A stretch of DNA of 64,000 nt from Vibrio rotiferianus CAIM 577 = LMG 21460 (GTDB lineage Bacteria > Pseudomonadota > Gammaproteobacteria > Enterobacterales > Vibrionaceae): positions 1-64,000 of the forward strand of contig NZ_APHW01000104.1 of the NCBI RefSeq assembly GCF_002741985.1. Reading direction: 5' to 3'. Made by a program: the position numbers and the translations under genes. Of this stretch, positions 36,924 to 45,063 are shown in pieces. The notes under the pieces were generated by a model. That model worked only from the letters and a program-made list of their open reading frames with translations. It was not told the origin of the DNA and did not search any database. How positions within the stretch are numbered: position 1 is the stretch's first letter; each line of letters begins with the position of its first letter.

Positions 36924-36947
36924 ATGGGGTGGCACCTACCACCCCAT
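36924..36947 (+). promoter_or_regulatory. Intercistronic hairpin before the dehydrogenase gene
   Basis: Perfect 9-bp stem ATGGGGTGG (36924-36932) / CCACCCCAT (36939-36947), loop CACCTA, just before the GGAGAG ribosome site of the next gene. It resembles the structure at 38248-38271. Confidence 0.75.
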
Positions 36948-36961
36948 TTAGGAGAGAAATC

Positions 36962-38233
36962 ATGGTACAAACAACGGCAGCGGTTATCTGTGGCGAGAAA
37001 GACGTTCAACTAAGAACCTTTGATTTGCCAAGCATTTCAGCCGATGAACTTCTGGTTAAAAACATTTCAAACAGCATTTGTCTGTCCACTTACAAAGCAG
37101 CATTGTTGGGTAGCAAACACAAACGCGTACCTGAGAACATTGATGAAGTGCCAGTGATGACGGGTCATGAATACGCAGGTGTGATTGTTGAAGTCGGTGA
37201 GAACCTAAAAGACCAATACAAGGCAGGCGATTACTTTGTACTGCAACCAGCAATGGGGTTGCCTACTGGTTACTCGGCGGGTTACAGCTACGAAACCTTT
37301 GGTGGCAACGCAACGTATTCCATCATTCCGAAAATCGCTATCGATTTAGGTTGTGTGCTGCCTTACCACGGTGATTATTTTGCAGATGCGTCTTTGGCTG
37401 AACCAATGTCATGCATCATTGGTGCTTATCATGCGAGTTACCACACTACGCAATACGTGTACGAGCACGATATGGGCATCAAAGAGGGTGGAGCGTTAGC
37501 GCTACTTGCGTGTGCTGGCCCTATGGGGATTGGCGCGATTGACTACGCGATTAACGGCCCGGTTAAGCCAAAACTGATTGTGGTAACAGACATCGACGCT
37601 GCACGCTTAGATCGAGCAGAGTGCTTAATTCCGGTTGAGAAAGCAAAAGAGCAAGGCGTTGAGCTGCATTACGTCAACACCGCTCAAGTCGATGACCCTG
37701 TGACTTACCTGAAAGCGCTGAACGATGGCAAAGGCTACGATGATGTGATGGTGTATGCGGCGGTATCGCAAGTGCTAGAACAAGCCGATGAGCTGTTGGG
37801 TAACGATGGCTGCTTGAACTTCTTCGCAGGCCCTACCGATAAAAAATTCAAAGTACCGTTTAACTTCTACAACGTGCATTACGAATCAACGCACATTGTG
37901 GGCACGTCTGGTGGCTCGACCGGCGACATGGTGGAATCTATCGAGTTGTCTTCACAAGGTAAGATCAATCCATCGTTCATGATCACCCACGTTGGTGGCT
38001 TGCAAGCTGCACCGCATACGATTTTGAATCAGTTGGATATCCCGGGTGGTAAGAAGTTGATTTACCCGCATATTGACCTGCCATTGACCGCGATTGATGA
38101 TTTCTTATCGTTGGCAGACCAAGACCCGTTCTTCGCCGAATTAGACGCAATTTTGAACGCTAACAACTATGTGTGGAACGCACATGCAGAAAAAGCGTTA
38201 CTTGAGTTTTATGACGTGAGCTTAACGGTTTAG
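36962..38233 (+). CDS. yggP: Zinc-type medium-chain dehydrogenase (YggP/SorE-like)
   Basis: A 423-aa protein from the ATG at 36962 (ribosome site GGAGAG), close to E. coli YggP in length. The medium-chain dehydrogenase pattern is seen in GHEYAGVIVEVGENLKDQYKAGD and a Rossmann region LLACAGPMGIGAIDYA, but the family is divergent from ordinary alcohol dehydrogenases and lacks the four-Cys structural zinc lobe. It is near L-sorbose-1-phosphate reductases and probably oxidises or reduces the sugar phosphate delivered by the PTS. It takes the place of mtlD in this operon. Confidence 0.82.
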   Translation: MVQTTAAVICGEKDVQLRTFDLPSISADELLVKNISNSICLSTYKAALLGSKHKRVPENIDEVPVMTGHEYAGVIVEVGENLKDQYKAGDYFVLQPAMGLPTGYSAGYSYETFGGNATYSIIPKIAIDLGCVLPYHGDYFADASLAEPMSCIIGAYHASYHTTQYVYEHDMGIKEGGALALLACAGPMGIGAIDYAINGPVKPKLIVVTDIDAARLDRAECLIPVEKAKEQGVELHYVNTAQVDDPVTYLKALNDGKGYDDVMVYAAVSQVLEQADELLGNDGCLNFFAGPTDKKFKVPFNFYNVHYESTHIVGTSGGSTGDMVESIELSSQGKINPSFMITHVGGLQAAPHTILNQLDIPGGKKLIYPHIDLPLTAIDDFLSLADQDPFFAELDAILNANNYVWNAHAEKALLEFYDVSLTV

Positions 38234-38247
38234 TTGCAACGAATTTG

Positions 38248-38271
38248 TGTGGTAGCCTTTGCGCTGCCACA
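38248..38271 (+). promoter_or_regulatory. Intercistronic hairpin before the MtlR-like gene
   Basis: 9-bp stem TGTGGTAGC (38248-38256) / GCTGCCACA (38263-38271, one T-G pair), loop CTTTGC, followed by ATAATGGAGAGG. Confidence 0.7.
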
Positions 38272-38292
38272 TAATGGAGAGGTCATAATACG

Positions 38293-38811
38293 TTGTCACG
38301 TGAAGACGAATTACTGGAGAAACTGGACGAGTGCGAAAATGCGACTGCGTTTCTTCAGGTTTCTAACAAAATAATTAACCTCAAGTTAAAAGCATTACTT
38401 CCGAGCGTGTTCGTCCAAGACGATCTGGTGAAGGAGTATGCTGTGGATCCTTTATTGAAAGAAGATGGTCCGTTGGTGACGACCGATGTGGTATCGAAGC
38501 TGATGTTTGCGATGGGCAAAATCTCTTTGGAAACTTACGCCGATATCGGACTGTACGATCAGGTCTTGGAGTACGTGGTTAGCCAACCTGAGAAAGTCGA
38601 ATTCGCGGATGACGTGATTTACGACTTCATCAAAAACCAAGCGGTACTCTCTTCTCAGCAAGACAGCTTTTATCTTGAGTCGATCAATCAGCTTAAGTTC
38701 TCTTCGTTTGAGTCCTTTTCGCAAATGAGATACGAATCTCTCATCAAAACAGTGTTGAAGCTGTCGTGTGAAATGTTGATAGAAAGAATCGAAGGGGAGA
38801 TCAATCAATAA
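38293..38811 (+). CDS. yggD: MtlR-family regulator (YggD-like)
   Basis: A 172-aa all-helical protein with a TTG start, matching the MtlR/FumE mannitol-repressor family in size and pattern (LKALLPSVFVQDDLVKEYAVDPLL, GPLVTTDVVSKLMFAMGKIS). It lacks any recognisable DNA-binding motif; MtlR is thought to act through protein contacts. The use of TTG and the preceding hairpin suggest deliberately low expression relative to the enzymes. E. coli YggD holds the equivalent place in the cmt/ygg cluster. Confidence 0.82.
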   Translation: MSREDELLEKLDECENATAFLQVSNKIINLKLKALLPSVFVQDDLVKEYAVDPLLKEDGPLVTTDVVSKLMFAMGKISLETYADIGLYDQVLEYVVSQPEKVEFADDVIYDFIKNQAVLSSQQDSFYLESINQLKFSSFESFSQMRYESLIKTVLKLSCEMLIERIEGEINQ

Positions 38812-38820
38812 GGGTTCACC

Positions 38821-39555
38821 ATGAAAGTGAATTTAAACGTCAGTGGTTTTGAAACCGAAGCTACCTTTCCTGATGCCGATGTAAAGCGAATCCATCAACC
38901 TCTTATCGAAAAGTTTACCCGCCTCTATCATGAGAAGCAGGAACGCATTGTCGTGTTCTTGTGCGCGCCTCCGGGCAGCGGTAAGTCAACCCTAGCTGCA
39001 TTCTGGGAACACCTTTCTGAACAAGATGAAAACCAAGAGCCACTTCAGGTTCTGCCTTTTGATGGTTTTCACTACCCGAACGAAATCCTAGACAGCAACA
39101 CCATTGAACGTAATGGTGAAATTGTCCCTCTGCGCAGCATTAAAGGCTCTTACGAGACGTTCAATCTCACCGAGCTTATCGACAAGCTGAAACAGCTTAA
39201 AGTGAAAGACAGCAAATGGCCTTACTACGATCGCAACTTACATGATCCTGTGGATGATGCCATTCAGGTTAACCACAATATTGTCGTTGTCGAGGGCAAC
39301 TGGTTGTTGCTTGATGAACCGGTATGGAAAGAACTGCATCGCTTGGCCGATTTTACGGTGTTTATTGATACTCAAGCGGAGTTTCTAAAAGAGCGTTTGG
39401 TTAATCGAAAAATCCGTGGCGGTACAGATCCAGATGCCGCATTGGCGTTCTACTTACGTTCTGATGCGGTCAACGTTGATAAAGTGCTGAATCACTCGAT
39501 TCCTGCTGACTTATCGTTGTTTCTTAATCAAAACGGTTCGTTCGACATTCGATAG
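38821..39555 (+). CDS. yggC: P-loop sugar/nucleoside kinase-like protein (YggC-like)
   Basis: A 244-aa P-loop kinase of the uridine kinase/pantothenate kinase group. Walker A APPGSGKST lies at residues 49-57, and the catalytic-type PFDGFHYPNE and VVVEGNWLLLDEP are present. A lid-like NRKIRGGTDPDAA follows. It starts 9 nt after the yggD-like stop. By position and length it corresponds to E. coli YggC. A sugar or sugar-phosphate substrate is likely, as FrcK-type relatives occur with fructose transporters, but this is inference. Confidence 0.83.
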   Translation: MKVNLNVSGFETEATFPDADVKRIHQPLIEKFTRLYHEKQERIVVFLCAPPGSGKSTLAAFWEHLSEQDENQEPLQVLPFDGFHYPNEILDSNTIERNGEIVPLRSIKGSYETFNLTELIDKLKQLKVKDSKWPYYDRNLHDPVDDAIQVNHNIVVVEGNWLLLDEPVWKELHRLADFTVFIDTQAEFLKERLVNRKIRGGTDPDAALAFYLRSDAVNVDKVLNHSIPADLSLFLNQNGSFDIR

Positions 39556-39581
39556 TTCGTCCACAATCTCAGGAGGTCACC

Positions 39582-40328
39582 ATGGATATCGTGATTGATA
39601 GCCACACCCATACTATTGCCAGTGGACACGCTTACAGCACGATTTTAGAGAACGCATTGTCTGCTAAGAATAAGGGGCTAAAACTTCTTTGTACCACCGA
39701 TCATGCTCCCGAGATGCCTGGAGCCCCTCACTACTGGCATTTCAACAATCAAAGAATTTTGCCCCGCTTTTTACATGAGGTTGGCATTCTCCGTGGCGTC
39801 GAAGCCAACACGCTGAATGTGAAAGGGGAGATAGACTTACCACCGTCCTCTGACCAACATCTTGACTGGGTGATTGCGAGTTTCCATGAACCCGTATTCA
39901 AGCCAGCAACGGAAGCTGAGCATACCGCCGCCCTGATAAATGCGATTCAAAGCGGCAGAGTGGATGTTCTTGGTCATTTAGGTAACCCAAATTACCCATT
40001 CGATATGGAACAGGTGCTGCGCTGCGCGAAAGAGCACAATGTTGCGGTTGAAATTAACAATACATCTTTGACTGGCAAAAGCCGTAAGGGCAGTGATTCT
40101 CGTTGTGATCGCATTGTCGAATTGGGCAAAGAGATTGGCGTTTACTTCAGTACAGGGTCGGATGCCCATTTCAGTGAAGAGATTTCCAAGTTAGATTTGG
40201 CAATTGCGTTGCTGGAAAAACACGGTGTGGATGAAGAGAAGATACTCACTACATCGACGAGTCGATTCTTGAACTTCTTATTGCTGAGAGGTAAGAAGAG
40301 AATTCCCGAGTTTGAGTGCCTGTACTGA
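39582..40328 (+). CDS. PHP-domain phosphatase, YcdX family
   Basis: A 248-aa metal-dependent hydrolase. The PHP metal ligands are visible: DSHTHT (His8, His10), TTDHAPE, VEANT, ASFHEP, LGHLGNP and SDAHFS. E. coli YcdX is a trinuclear zinc phosphatase of similar length. Ribosome site AGGAGG precedes the ATG. It is the last gene of the operon, which in E. coli instead contains the phosphatase YggF (GlpX-like), so this may be a non-homologous replacement that dephosphorylates the sugar phosphate. Confidence 0.86.
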   Translation: MDIVIDSHTHTIASGHAYSTILENALSAKNKGLKLLCTTDHAPEMPGAPHYWHFNNQRILPRFLHEVGILRGVEANTLNVKGEIDLPPSSDQHLDWVIASFHEPVFKPATEAEHTAALINAIQSGRVDVLGHLGNPNYPFDMEQVLRCAKEHNVAVEINNTSLTGKSRKGSDSRCDRIVELGKEIGVYFSTGSDAHFSEEISKLDLAIALLEKHGVDEEKILTTSTSRFLNFLLLRGKKRIPEFECLY

Positions 40329-40397
40329 GAAATCGACTATGCTAAGGCTCAGTGGATTTAGCTTAGTTATTGACAAATAAGGTTATACGTAAGCCGA

Positions 40398-40428
40398 AGA
40401 ATAAGCCCGGCACGTTCGGGTCTATTCT
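40398..40428 (+). terminator. Hairpin downstream of the cmt-like operon
   Basis: AGAATA...CCCG pairs with CGGG...TATTCT (outer arms 40398-40403 and 40423-40428) with small mismatches. There is no strong T tract, so terminator function is uncertain. Confidence 0.4.
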
Positions 40429-40443
40429 CCGTAGCCACTTTTC

Positions 40444-40772
40444 TCATGAACAGGTAGAGTTTTTGTGGACAAGGAAAATCAACTTCGTCAGCAACGTTTG
40501 AGCATCCGGGCTGAGCAAGCGAGCGGCAGTTAGGACATCTTCCGCGACCACATGATCAATATCTCGAATATCTAAAGCTATGTCTAGATCTGTCAGCTGC
40601 AGTGCACGCAAAATTGCTCTGTACTGGGAGAGCTTCATGTCAGACTCCCCCCCCTTTCAATGCGTTGATATGTCTTTAAGCTCATTCCTGCTGCTTGAGC
40701 CATTTTTTCTCTGGAAACGCCTTGTTCTTTCCTTCTTTGAATAAGAACTTCAACGATTGGGTCAATATGCAT
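40444..40772 (-). pseudogene. XRE-family regulator split at a G8 tract
   Basis: Two adjacent minus-strand frames belong together. The first starts at the ATG at 40772 (GGAG ribosome site) and encodes an XRE helix-turn-helix (REKMAQAAGMSLKTYQRIERG), then runs through eight Gs (coding strand, 40654-40647) into GGSLT and a stop at 40635. The downstream frame continues as ESDMKLSQYRAILRALQL and ends at 40444. Six or nine Gs, or a -1 slip, give one protein of 108-109 aa with the normal XRE sequence RGESDMKLSQYRAILRAL. The second frame also has its own ATG overlapping the first stop (ATGA), but it has no independent identity. As with the DM13 gene, this may be phase variation, slippage or sequence error. 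Confidence 0.75.
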
Positions 40773-40912
40773 AAGCGCTCCATTTGGACAGATTTGACCT
40801 AAACGACGCAAATTGTGGACCAAGTTAACTAGCACGTATTTACCCGCAAATGAATTTTTTATAAAAATGCTGTTCTAATAAAAACGTAGATTATTCAGTC
40901 AGTTTGCTGCAA

Positions 40913-41224
40913 ATGAAAATACATAACAGAAAATTATCAGACAAATGGCGATTAAAAGATCGCAAAATGCAACGCATTTTAGATGATCTAGTAGATGAGT
41001 TAAGAGTGCATTGCAAAGAAAGCAATCTAGATATGGGGTGGTTGGTAAAAGAATCCCAAAAAAGGTTGATGGTGTATAAAGAACTATATATGCATCGAGC
41101 ACTTATTGATGAGCGTGAAATACAGGACGCTTTTGAAAGGCTTAGTGAGCAGGAAAAGCAAATTGTCGCTTTGGGTGAAGATAATTTGACGGCGGTAATC
41201 GACTCACTAAATCGAGAAATATAA
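40913..41224 (+). CDS. Hypothetical protein divergent from the XRE gene
   Basis: A 103-aa charged, helical protein from the ATG at 40913 (a TTG lies three codons upstream). No signal peptide, membrane span or known motif. It has many Lys/Arg and Glu/Asp residues (WRLKDRKMQRILDDLVDELR) and may be a coiled coil. The 140-bp gap to the divergent XRE gene suggests it could be a target of that regulator. It ends at a strong hairpin. I do not recognise the family. Confidence 0.6.
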   Translation: MKIHNRKLSDKWRLKDRKMQRILDDLVDELRVHCKESNLDMGWLVKESQKRLMVYKELYMHRALIDEREIQDAFERLSEQEKQIVALGEDNLTAVIDSLNREI

Positions 41225-41232
41225 AGTTCAAG

Positions 41233-41263
41233 TTGAGAAGGTTGCTAAAGGCAACCTTCTCAA
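41233..41263. terminator. Bidirectional hairpin between convergent genes
   Basis: Perfect 13-bp stem TTGAGAAGGTTGC (41233-41245) / GCAACCTTCTCAA (41251-41263), loop TAAAG, between the hypothetical gene and the acylase gene. Confidence 0.85.
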
Positions 41264-41268
41264 AGTTA

Positions 41269-42327
41269 TTACTTAATCAAGTGCTGACCCATCACACCAT
41301 CGCCTTTTTCTAAGCGAGATGAAATATCACCAAATAGATCCGGTAAGTCGGCTTTTATAGTGTAGTTATAACCATCGTTTAACTTGTTAAAGTCCACTGA
41401 GTATTGCGTGTAGCTGTCGTCATACTGGTAACGCACGTTCATCACTTTTTGGTCTAGGTTGTATACCAAACCGTAAAGCGTAGCGTAGCCGCGCATTTCT
41501 CCGTTGACTGGGCGGTTTGCCGCATCCAATGGGATTTTATAGGTCACGCTGTCGAGTTTAGCAATGCCGTTAGTGTAGCTACTCGGTTCTTTAAGTTGAT
41601 CCTTCATGTAGCTGTTCCAGATAAAACGCTGAGCAGAGTTGATGTTACCCGGAATTGGGAACTCGCCATTCACGTCACTCTTCGCTTTTGGCTGTGCCTC
41701 TTGCCAGTTTTTCAAGTGTTGCGCGTACTCTGGGCTGTTAGTCATCACGTCATATTGTTTGCCATGATGAACTTGCCAAGCGCCGTCGATGTATTCCAAC
41801 ACAGCAGAGTCACCACTTGCGTCTTCTAATGAGTAATGTCCCTTCATTTCGATGCCATTGTGGCTGAACTGTTGGATTTGGATTGAGTCTAGATTCTTCA
41901 ACGCTTCATCAACGGACGCGAAGCTATCAATCAAATAGGCGACAAAGCGCGAGTTTTCGATTTGTTGTTTGCCAGCTTGTGATGCGCCTGGGTTTTCCTC
42001 ATCTAAAAACAATGCATTAGCCGCAAAGCCTTTCTCGTTGAAGCCATCAATAATGCCCACGCCGTAAATACTCACACCGATGGAAGCGTATTTCGATGTC
42101 CACGTAAGTGCATCGCCTTGATCGTAGCCATGGTAGGTTTGACCAGCGTGACGTACATCGATGGTTGGCTGGTTGGCTTCCATCCAGTCCATAGTACGAG
42201 AAACAAATACCCCGTGGTCTTGAGTCTCCCAAACCAAACGTGAACACGCATTGGCGGCGGTAGAGATGCTGCCGATTGCCATTGCGACAGATGCTGCTAG
42301 AAGTACCTTTTTGCTAAAACCTTTCAT
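41269..42327 (-). CDS. Choloylglycine hydrolase/penicillin V acylase family enzyme
   Basis: A 352-aa precursor starting at the ATG at 42327 (GAGGG ribosome site); a longer start at 42384 would spoil the signal peptide. The signal peptide ends AANA and leaves Cys28 as the new N-terminus, which is the nucleophile of this Ntn-hydrolase family (CSRLVWE). Further conserved pieces are SRTMDWME, NEKGFAANALFLDEEN, VMTNSP and NSAQRFIWNSYM. It should be periplasmic. Members split bile-salt amides, penicillin V or acyl-homoserine lactones; gram-negative ones have been linked to quorum-signal cleavage. A divergent LysR regulator sits 142 bp away. Confidence 0.9.
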   Translation of the reverse strand: MKGFSKKVLLAASVAMAIGSISTAANACSRLVWETQDHGVFVSRTMDWMEANQPTIDVRHAGQTYHGYDQGDALTWTSKYASIGVSIYGVGIIDGFNEKGFAANALFLDEENPGASQAGKQQIENSRFVAYLIDSFASVDEALKNLDSIQIQQFSHNGIEMKGHYSLEDASGDSAVLEYIDGAWQVHHGKQYDVMTNSPEYAQHLKNWQEAQPKAKSDVNGEFPIPGNINSAQRFIWNSYMKDQLKEPSSYTNGIAKLDSVTYKIPLDAANRPVNGEMRGYATLYGLVYNLDQKVMNVRYQYDDSYTQYSVDFNKLNDGYNYTIKADLPDLFGDISSRLEKGDGVMGQHLIK

Positions 42328-42469
42328 TGAATTGCCCTCGTAACGTTTCAATATGTGCTCATTATTACCTCTGCTATTCATCATGTAATCTCAGTTTTGT
42401 TGCAAATATTGCAACATTCAGGGTCGGATTGAATTAAGATAAACGAGTCCATTGTTTGAGGAGCTTCTT

Positions 42470-43363
42470 ATGCCTAGAGCCAGTTTCGACCAACTTACTG
42501 CATTTGTTGCTGTCGCTGAGCATGGTTCATTCAGCCAAGCCGCGAGGGTTGTTGGGAAAGACCGAGCGACGCTTCACCATCAAGTCAGCGATCTAGAAAT
42601 TGATTGGGATGTAACCTTATTTGAACGCAAAGGAAGAATGCCAGTCTTGACGGAAGTAGGGGCGACGTTACTTACTCAAGCCAAGCACATTCTTTACCAA
42701 ATGCAGTCTTTAGAGCTTTCTTGTGACAGCTACTCTCAAGGGGATATCCCGGAGATAACGATTTGCCATGATATGTCGGTGCCGTGTGATGCCATAGCGG
42801 ATATCGACCTGTCTCTGCGCAAGCAATATAAGAACACTGCGATTCATTGGTTGCATCGAAGCCGTGATGAAGCGTTAGAGATGCTAATGGCGAAACAAGC
42901 GGACTTTGCAGTGGTACTTAACCGAGGACAAGCATTTCCAACCGAAGGAATGTCGTTTATTAACTTGGGCTATCCTAAGTTTACCTTTTACGCCCACAGG
43001 CAAAGCCTGATAGCTCAGAAAGCCGTTGTGACTTTGCAAGATCTTGCGTCACATCATCAATACATCGCTGAGAATTTCAGCACCAGTGCACTAGGCAACC
43101 AGCAGGTGATGTCGCCCAACATCTCTCGCATCAGCAACATCGATGTATTGATGCGATTATTGAAAAATGAGGGCTTTGCCTTGCTTCCACATCACTTAGT
43201 GCAAGCTCACGATGAAAAAGGTGAATTTGTGCCGTTAAACATTGATTTTATGGCGAATGAAGGTCGTGCAGGGTACGTGTTACTTAAACGAGGCAACACG
43301 CTAAGCCCTGTGCATCAAAAGCTGGTGGCCTTGGTGACCGAGTGGTTTGATAAGCAGGCTTAA
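42470..43363 (+). CDS. LysR-family regulator next to the acylase
   Basis: A 297-aa LysR regulator from the ATG at 42470 (ribosome site GAGGAG). N-terminal helix-turn-helix FDQLTAFVAVAEHGSFSQAARVVGKDRATLHHQVSDLE, then an effector domain. The helix-turn-helix recognition stretch GKDRATLHHQVSDLE departs from the usual SQPAVS pattern. It is divergent from the choloylglycine-hydrolase family gene and most likely controls it. Confidence 0.87.
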   Translation: MPRASFDQLTAFVAVAEHGSFSQAARVVGKDRATLHHQVSDLEIDWDVTLFERKGRMPVLTEVGATLLTQAKHILYQMQSLELSCDSYSQGDIPEITICHDMSVPCDAIADIDLSLRKQYKNTAIHWLHRSRDEALEMLMAKQADFAVVLNRGQAFPTEGMSFINLGYPKFTFYAHRQSLIAQKAVVTLQDLASHHQYIAENFSTSALGNQQVMSPNISRISNIDVLMRLLKNEGFALLPHHLVQAHDEKGEFVPLNIDFMANEGRAGYVLLKRGNTLSPVHQKLVALVTEWFDKQA

Positions 43364-43397
43364 TACTCGAAAGCTTATCTAGTGGGGCAGTACTAGA

Positions 43398-43832
43398 TTA
43401 GTTAAGCCTCAACCTTAATGAAATATCACCATCATCAAGTACGCCATCTTCATGAAACCCAAACGCACGATAAAGCTTACCTGCCTGCTGATTGGTTGGC
43501 TTGTGCATCGTAAGTAGGGTTTTACCGCCAAGTCGCTTCACCTCTTCAACAAGTAAGCTTAGTACCCGCTTGCCATAGCCTTTGTTCTGATGATCTTTGT
43601 CGATCATAAAACGAAATAGCCAGTAAATGGAGTAATCGAGTGGTTCATCTTCATGGCAAAAAGCGAGCAAACCGATCACAGTCTCTTGCTCATAAATCAC
43701 TTTCAGCCGGTAGTCGGTTTCAAAGCGTGATTGAGCAATCGTAATCGCGTTGGAGGCAAGATTTTCTTCTTGTTCAGGATGCAGATTGAGACGAATACAG
43801 TCTAGGTAGTTTTCTTTAGTGAGATCATAAAT
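43398..43832 (-). CDS. GNAT acetyltransferase without a standard start codon
   Basis: The C-terminal 100 residues are a clear GNAT core (RFMIDKDHQNKGYGKRVLSLL acetyl-CoA loop, KLYRAFGF). The frame stays open well upstream of the first usable GTG (43700) and encodes a proper GNAT front: RIYDLTKENYLDCIRLNL, HPEQEENLASNAITIAQ. No in-frame ATG, GTG or TTG exists for that part. An ATT at 43832-43830 follows an AAGGA-type ribosome site by 6 nt and is the best candidate, giving 144 aa. Either a rare ATT start is used, or the normal start has mutated. Substrate unknown. Confidence 0.65.
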   Translation of the reverse strand: MYDLTKENYLDCIRLNLHPEQEENLASNAITIAQSRFETDYRLKVIYEQETVIGLLAFCHEDEPLDYSIYWLFRFMIDKDHQNKGYGKRVLSLLVEEVKRLGGKTLLTMHKPTNQQAGKLYRAFGFHEDGVLDDGDISLRLRLN

Positions 43833-43939
43833 ACGAGATTCCTTCTTCCTTAAAGCAAAAGAAGTAAAGCTTACTATTCAGTAAGATAGCAAATGAGATA
43901 ACTAACGGTCGGGCAAAGCTGTGAGGGAGTTCATAGACA

Positions 43940-43960
43940 GGCGGCCCCAAAGAAGCCGCC
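43940..43960. terminator. GC-rich hairpin downstream of sigZ
   Basis: GGCGGC (43940-43945) / GCCGCC (43955-43960) with a 9-nt loop, 41 nt beyond the sigZ stop. It has no T tract on the relevant strand, so it is only a possible terminator. Confidence 0.35.
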
Positions 43961-44001
43961 AAGCTATTAGTATTTATTACGAGATGGTATATACCGCGAG
44001 G

Positions 44002-44562
44002 CTAGCACTTATCGCATGAAGAACCGTTTTGGTTGCAATCTGTCATACGACCTTGCTTGTCGAATGAGAAGCTACAACATTCTTCAAACAGCTTTTTCAA
44101 TTCTACACGTCCTTTTTGTACGCGTGATTTGAGAGTCGAGTAACTGATGCCTTGTTGTTCTGCTAGCTTCTTCTGACTCATGCCTTCGAGCTCAATAGAA
44201 GCGAGCAGTTGCGATTGCTCTTCTGGTAGCGCCTGCACAAACGGCGCAATGCACTTCGAGAGTTCTTGTTTAAGGCTCGCTTCTTGTTCTTCAAACCAAA
44301 GATCGTCAGCGACGAGATCATTATCACGCTGATTTCGCGCACGTTTACGGTAGAAATCGATGATGGCGTTATTGGCGATTTGGAATAGCCATGATTTCAC
44401 GCTTGATACGTCGCGAATGTCCCCAAGATTCTGATACGTCTTGAGTAAGATCTCTTGTTTTAAGTCGTCTACGTCGTCTTCATTACTGACTTTAGAGCGT
44501 AAGAAAGCATGAATAGCGTGTTCGTATTCGCTCCAAATCGATTCGAGGTTAGCAGTTTTCAT
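44002..44562 (-). CDS. sigZ: SigZ-type sigma-70 family factor with Cys-rich tail
   Basis: A 186-aa ECF-like sigma factor from the ATG at 44562, overlapping the upstream ArsR gene by 14 nt. Region 2 (IHAFLRSKVSNEDDVDDLKQEILLKTY) and region 4 (LEGMSQKKLAEQQGISYSTLKSRVQKGR) are present. The last 24 residues hold six cysteines in ECCSFSF...DCNQNGSSCDKC, an unusual tail for a sigma factor and probably metal-binding. There is no anti-sigma gene nearby. Together with the overlapping ArsR gene and the divergent permease, it looks like a metal-responsive control unit in which the tail itself may sense the metal. Confidence 0.86.
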   Translation of the reverse strand: MKTANLESIWSEYEHAIHAFLRSKVSNEDDVDDLKQEILLKTYQNLGDIRDVSSVKSWLFQIANNAIIDFYRKRARNQRDNDLVADDLWFEEQEASLKQELSKCIAPFVQALPEEQSQLLASIELEGMSQKKLAEQQGISYSTLKSRVQKGRVELKKLFEECCSFSFDKQGRMTDCNQNGSSCDKC

Positions 44563-44842
44563 TGATGCAACACTCGTCACGCAAGAAGCCAATAACCGTA
44601 TCTAAGCATTCATACTCAGCAACACAATACAAAGTACGACCTTCACGGCGCTGACTGATTAAGCCGGCTGAGGCTAGGCTCGAAATGTGATGAGAAAGGG
44701 TAGAGGCTGGAATACCAAGTTTATCTTGTACGCCACCAACCGCGATTCCTTCATAGCCTGCTTTGACCACCTCTTTATAGATACATAAACGGGTAGGGTG
44801 TCCTAGCTCTTTGAGCGCTTTTGCTACAGCTTCGAGTTCCAT
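44549..44842 (-). CDS. ArsR-family regulator of the sigZ locus
   Basis: A 97-aa winged-helix regulator (LGHPTRLCIYKEVV, GIPASTLSHHISSLASAGLISQRREGR). Cysteines lie at the first helix (RLCIYKE), in the wing region (LYCVAEYECLD) and at the very end (DECCINENC). That is a rich thiol set for As, Sb, Hg or Cu. First gene of an overlapping pair with sigZ, divergent from the permease. A 28-bp perfect palindrome, typical of ArsR operators, lies in the shared region. Confidence 0.87.
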   Translation of the reverse strand: MELEAVAKALKELGHPTRLCIYKEVVKAGYEGIAVGGVQDKLGIPASTLSHHISSLASAGLISQRREGRTLYCVAEYECLDTVIGFLRDECCINENC

Positions 44843-44955
44843 ACTGACCTCTTGGAATGACAGACGATAAATACATTTCGATGATAGTGAAAGTGTGGAT
44901 GAATAGCAAACAAGAAAGTTTCAATAGTTAATTTGTTGATAAATAAGAATTAAAA

Positions 44956-44983
44956 TTATATTTCGACATTTATCGAAATATAA
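44956..44983. promoter_or_regulatory. Perfect palindrome, probable ArsR operator
   Basis: Eleven-base arms TTATATTTCGA (44956-44966) / TCGAAATATAA (44973-44983) around CATTTA, midway between the divergent ArsR/SigZ and permease genes. Confidence 0.8.
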
Positions 44984-45063
44984 TGGTTGACGCATTGTTT
45001 TTTAATTCTATAATTCGAGAAAAATAGAAATGAAGAATTCAGCTTCATTAGGAAATTTACAGT

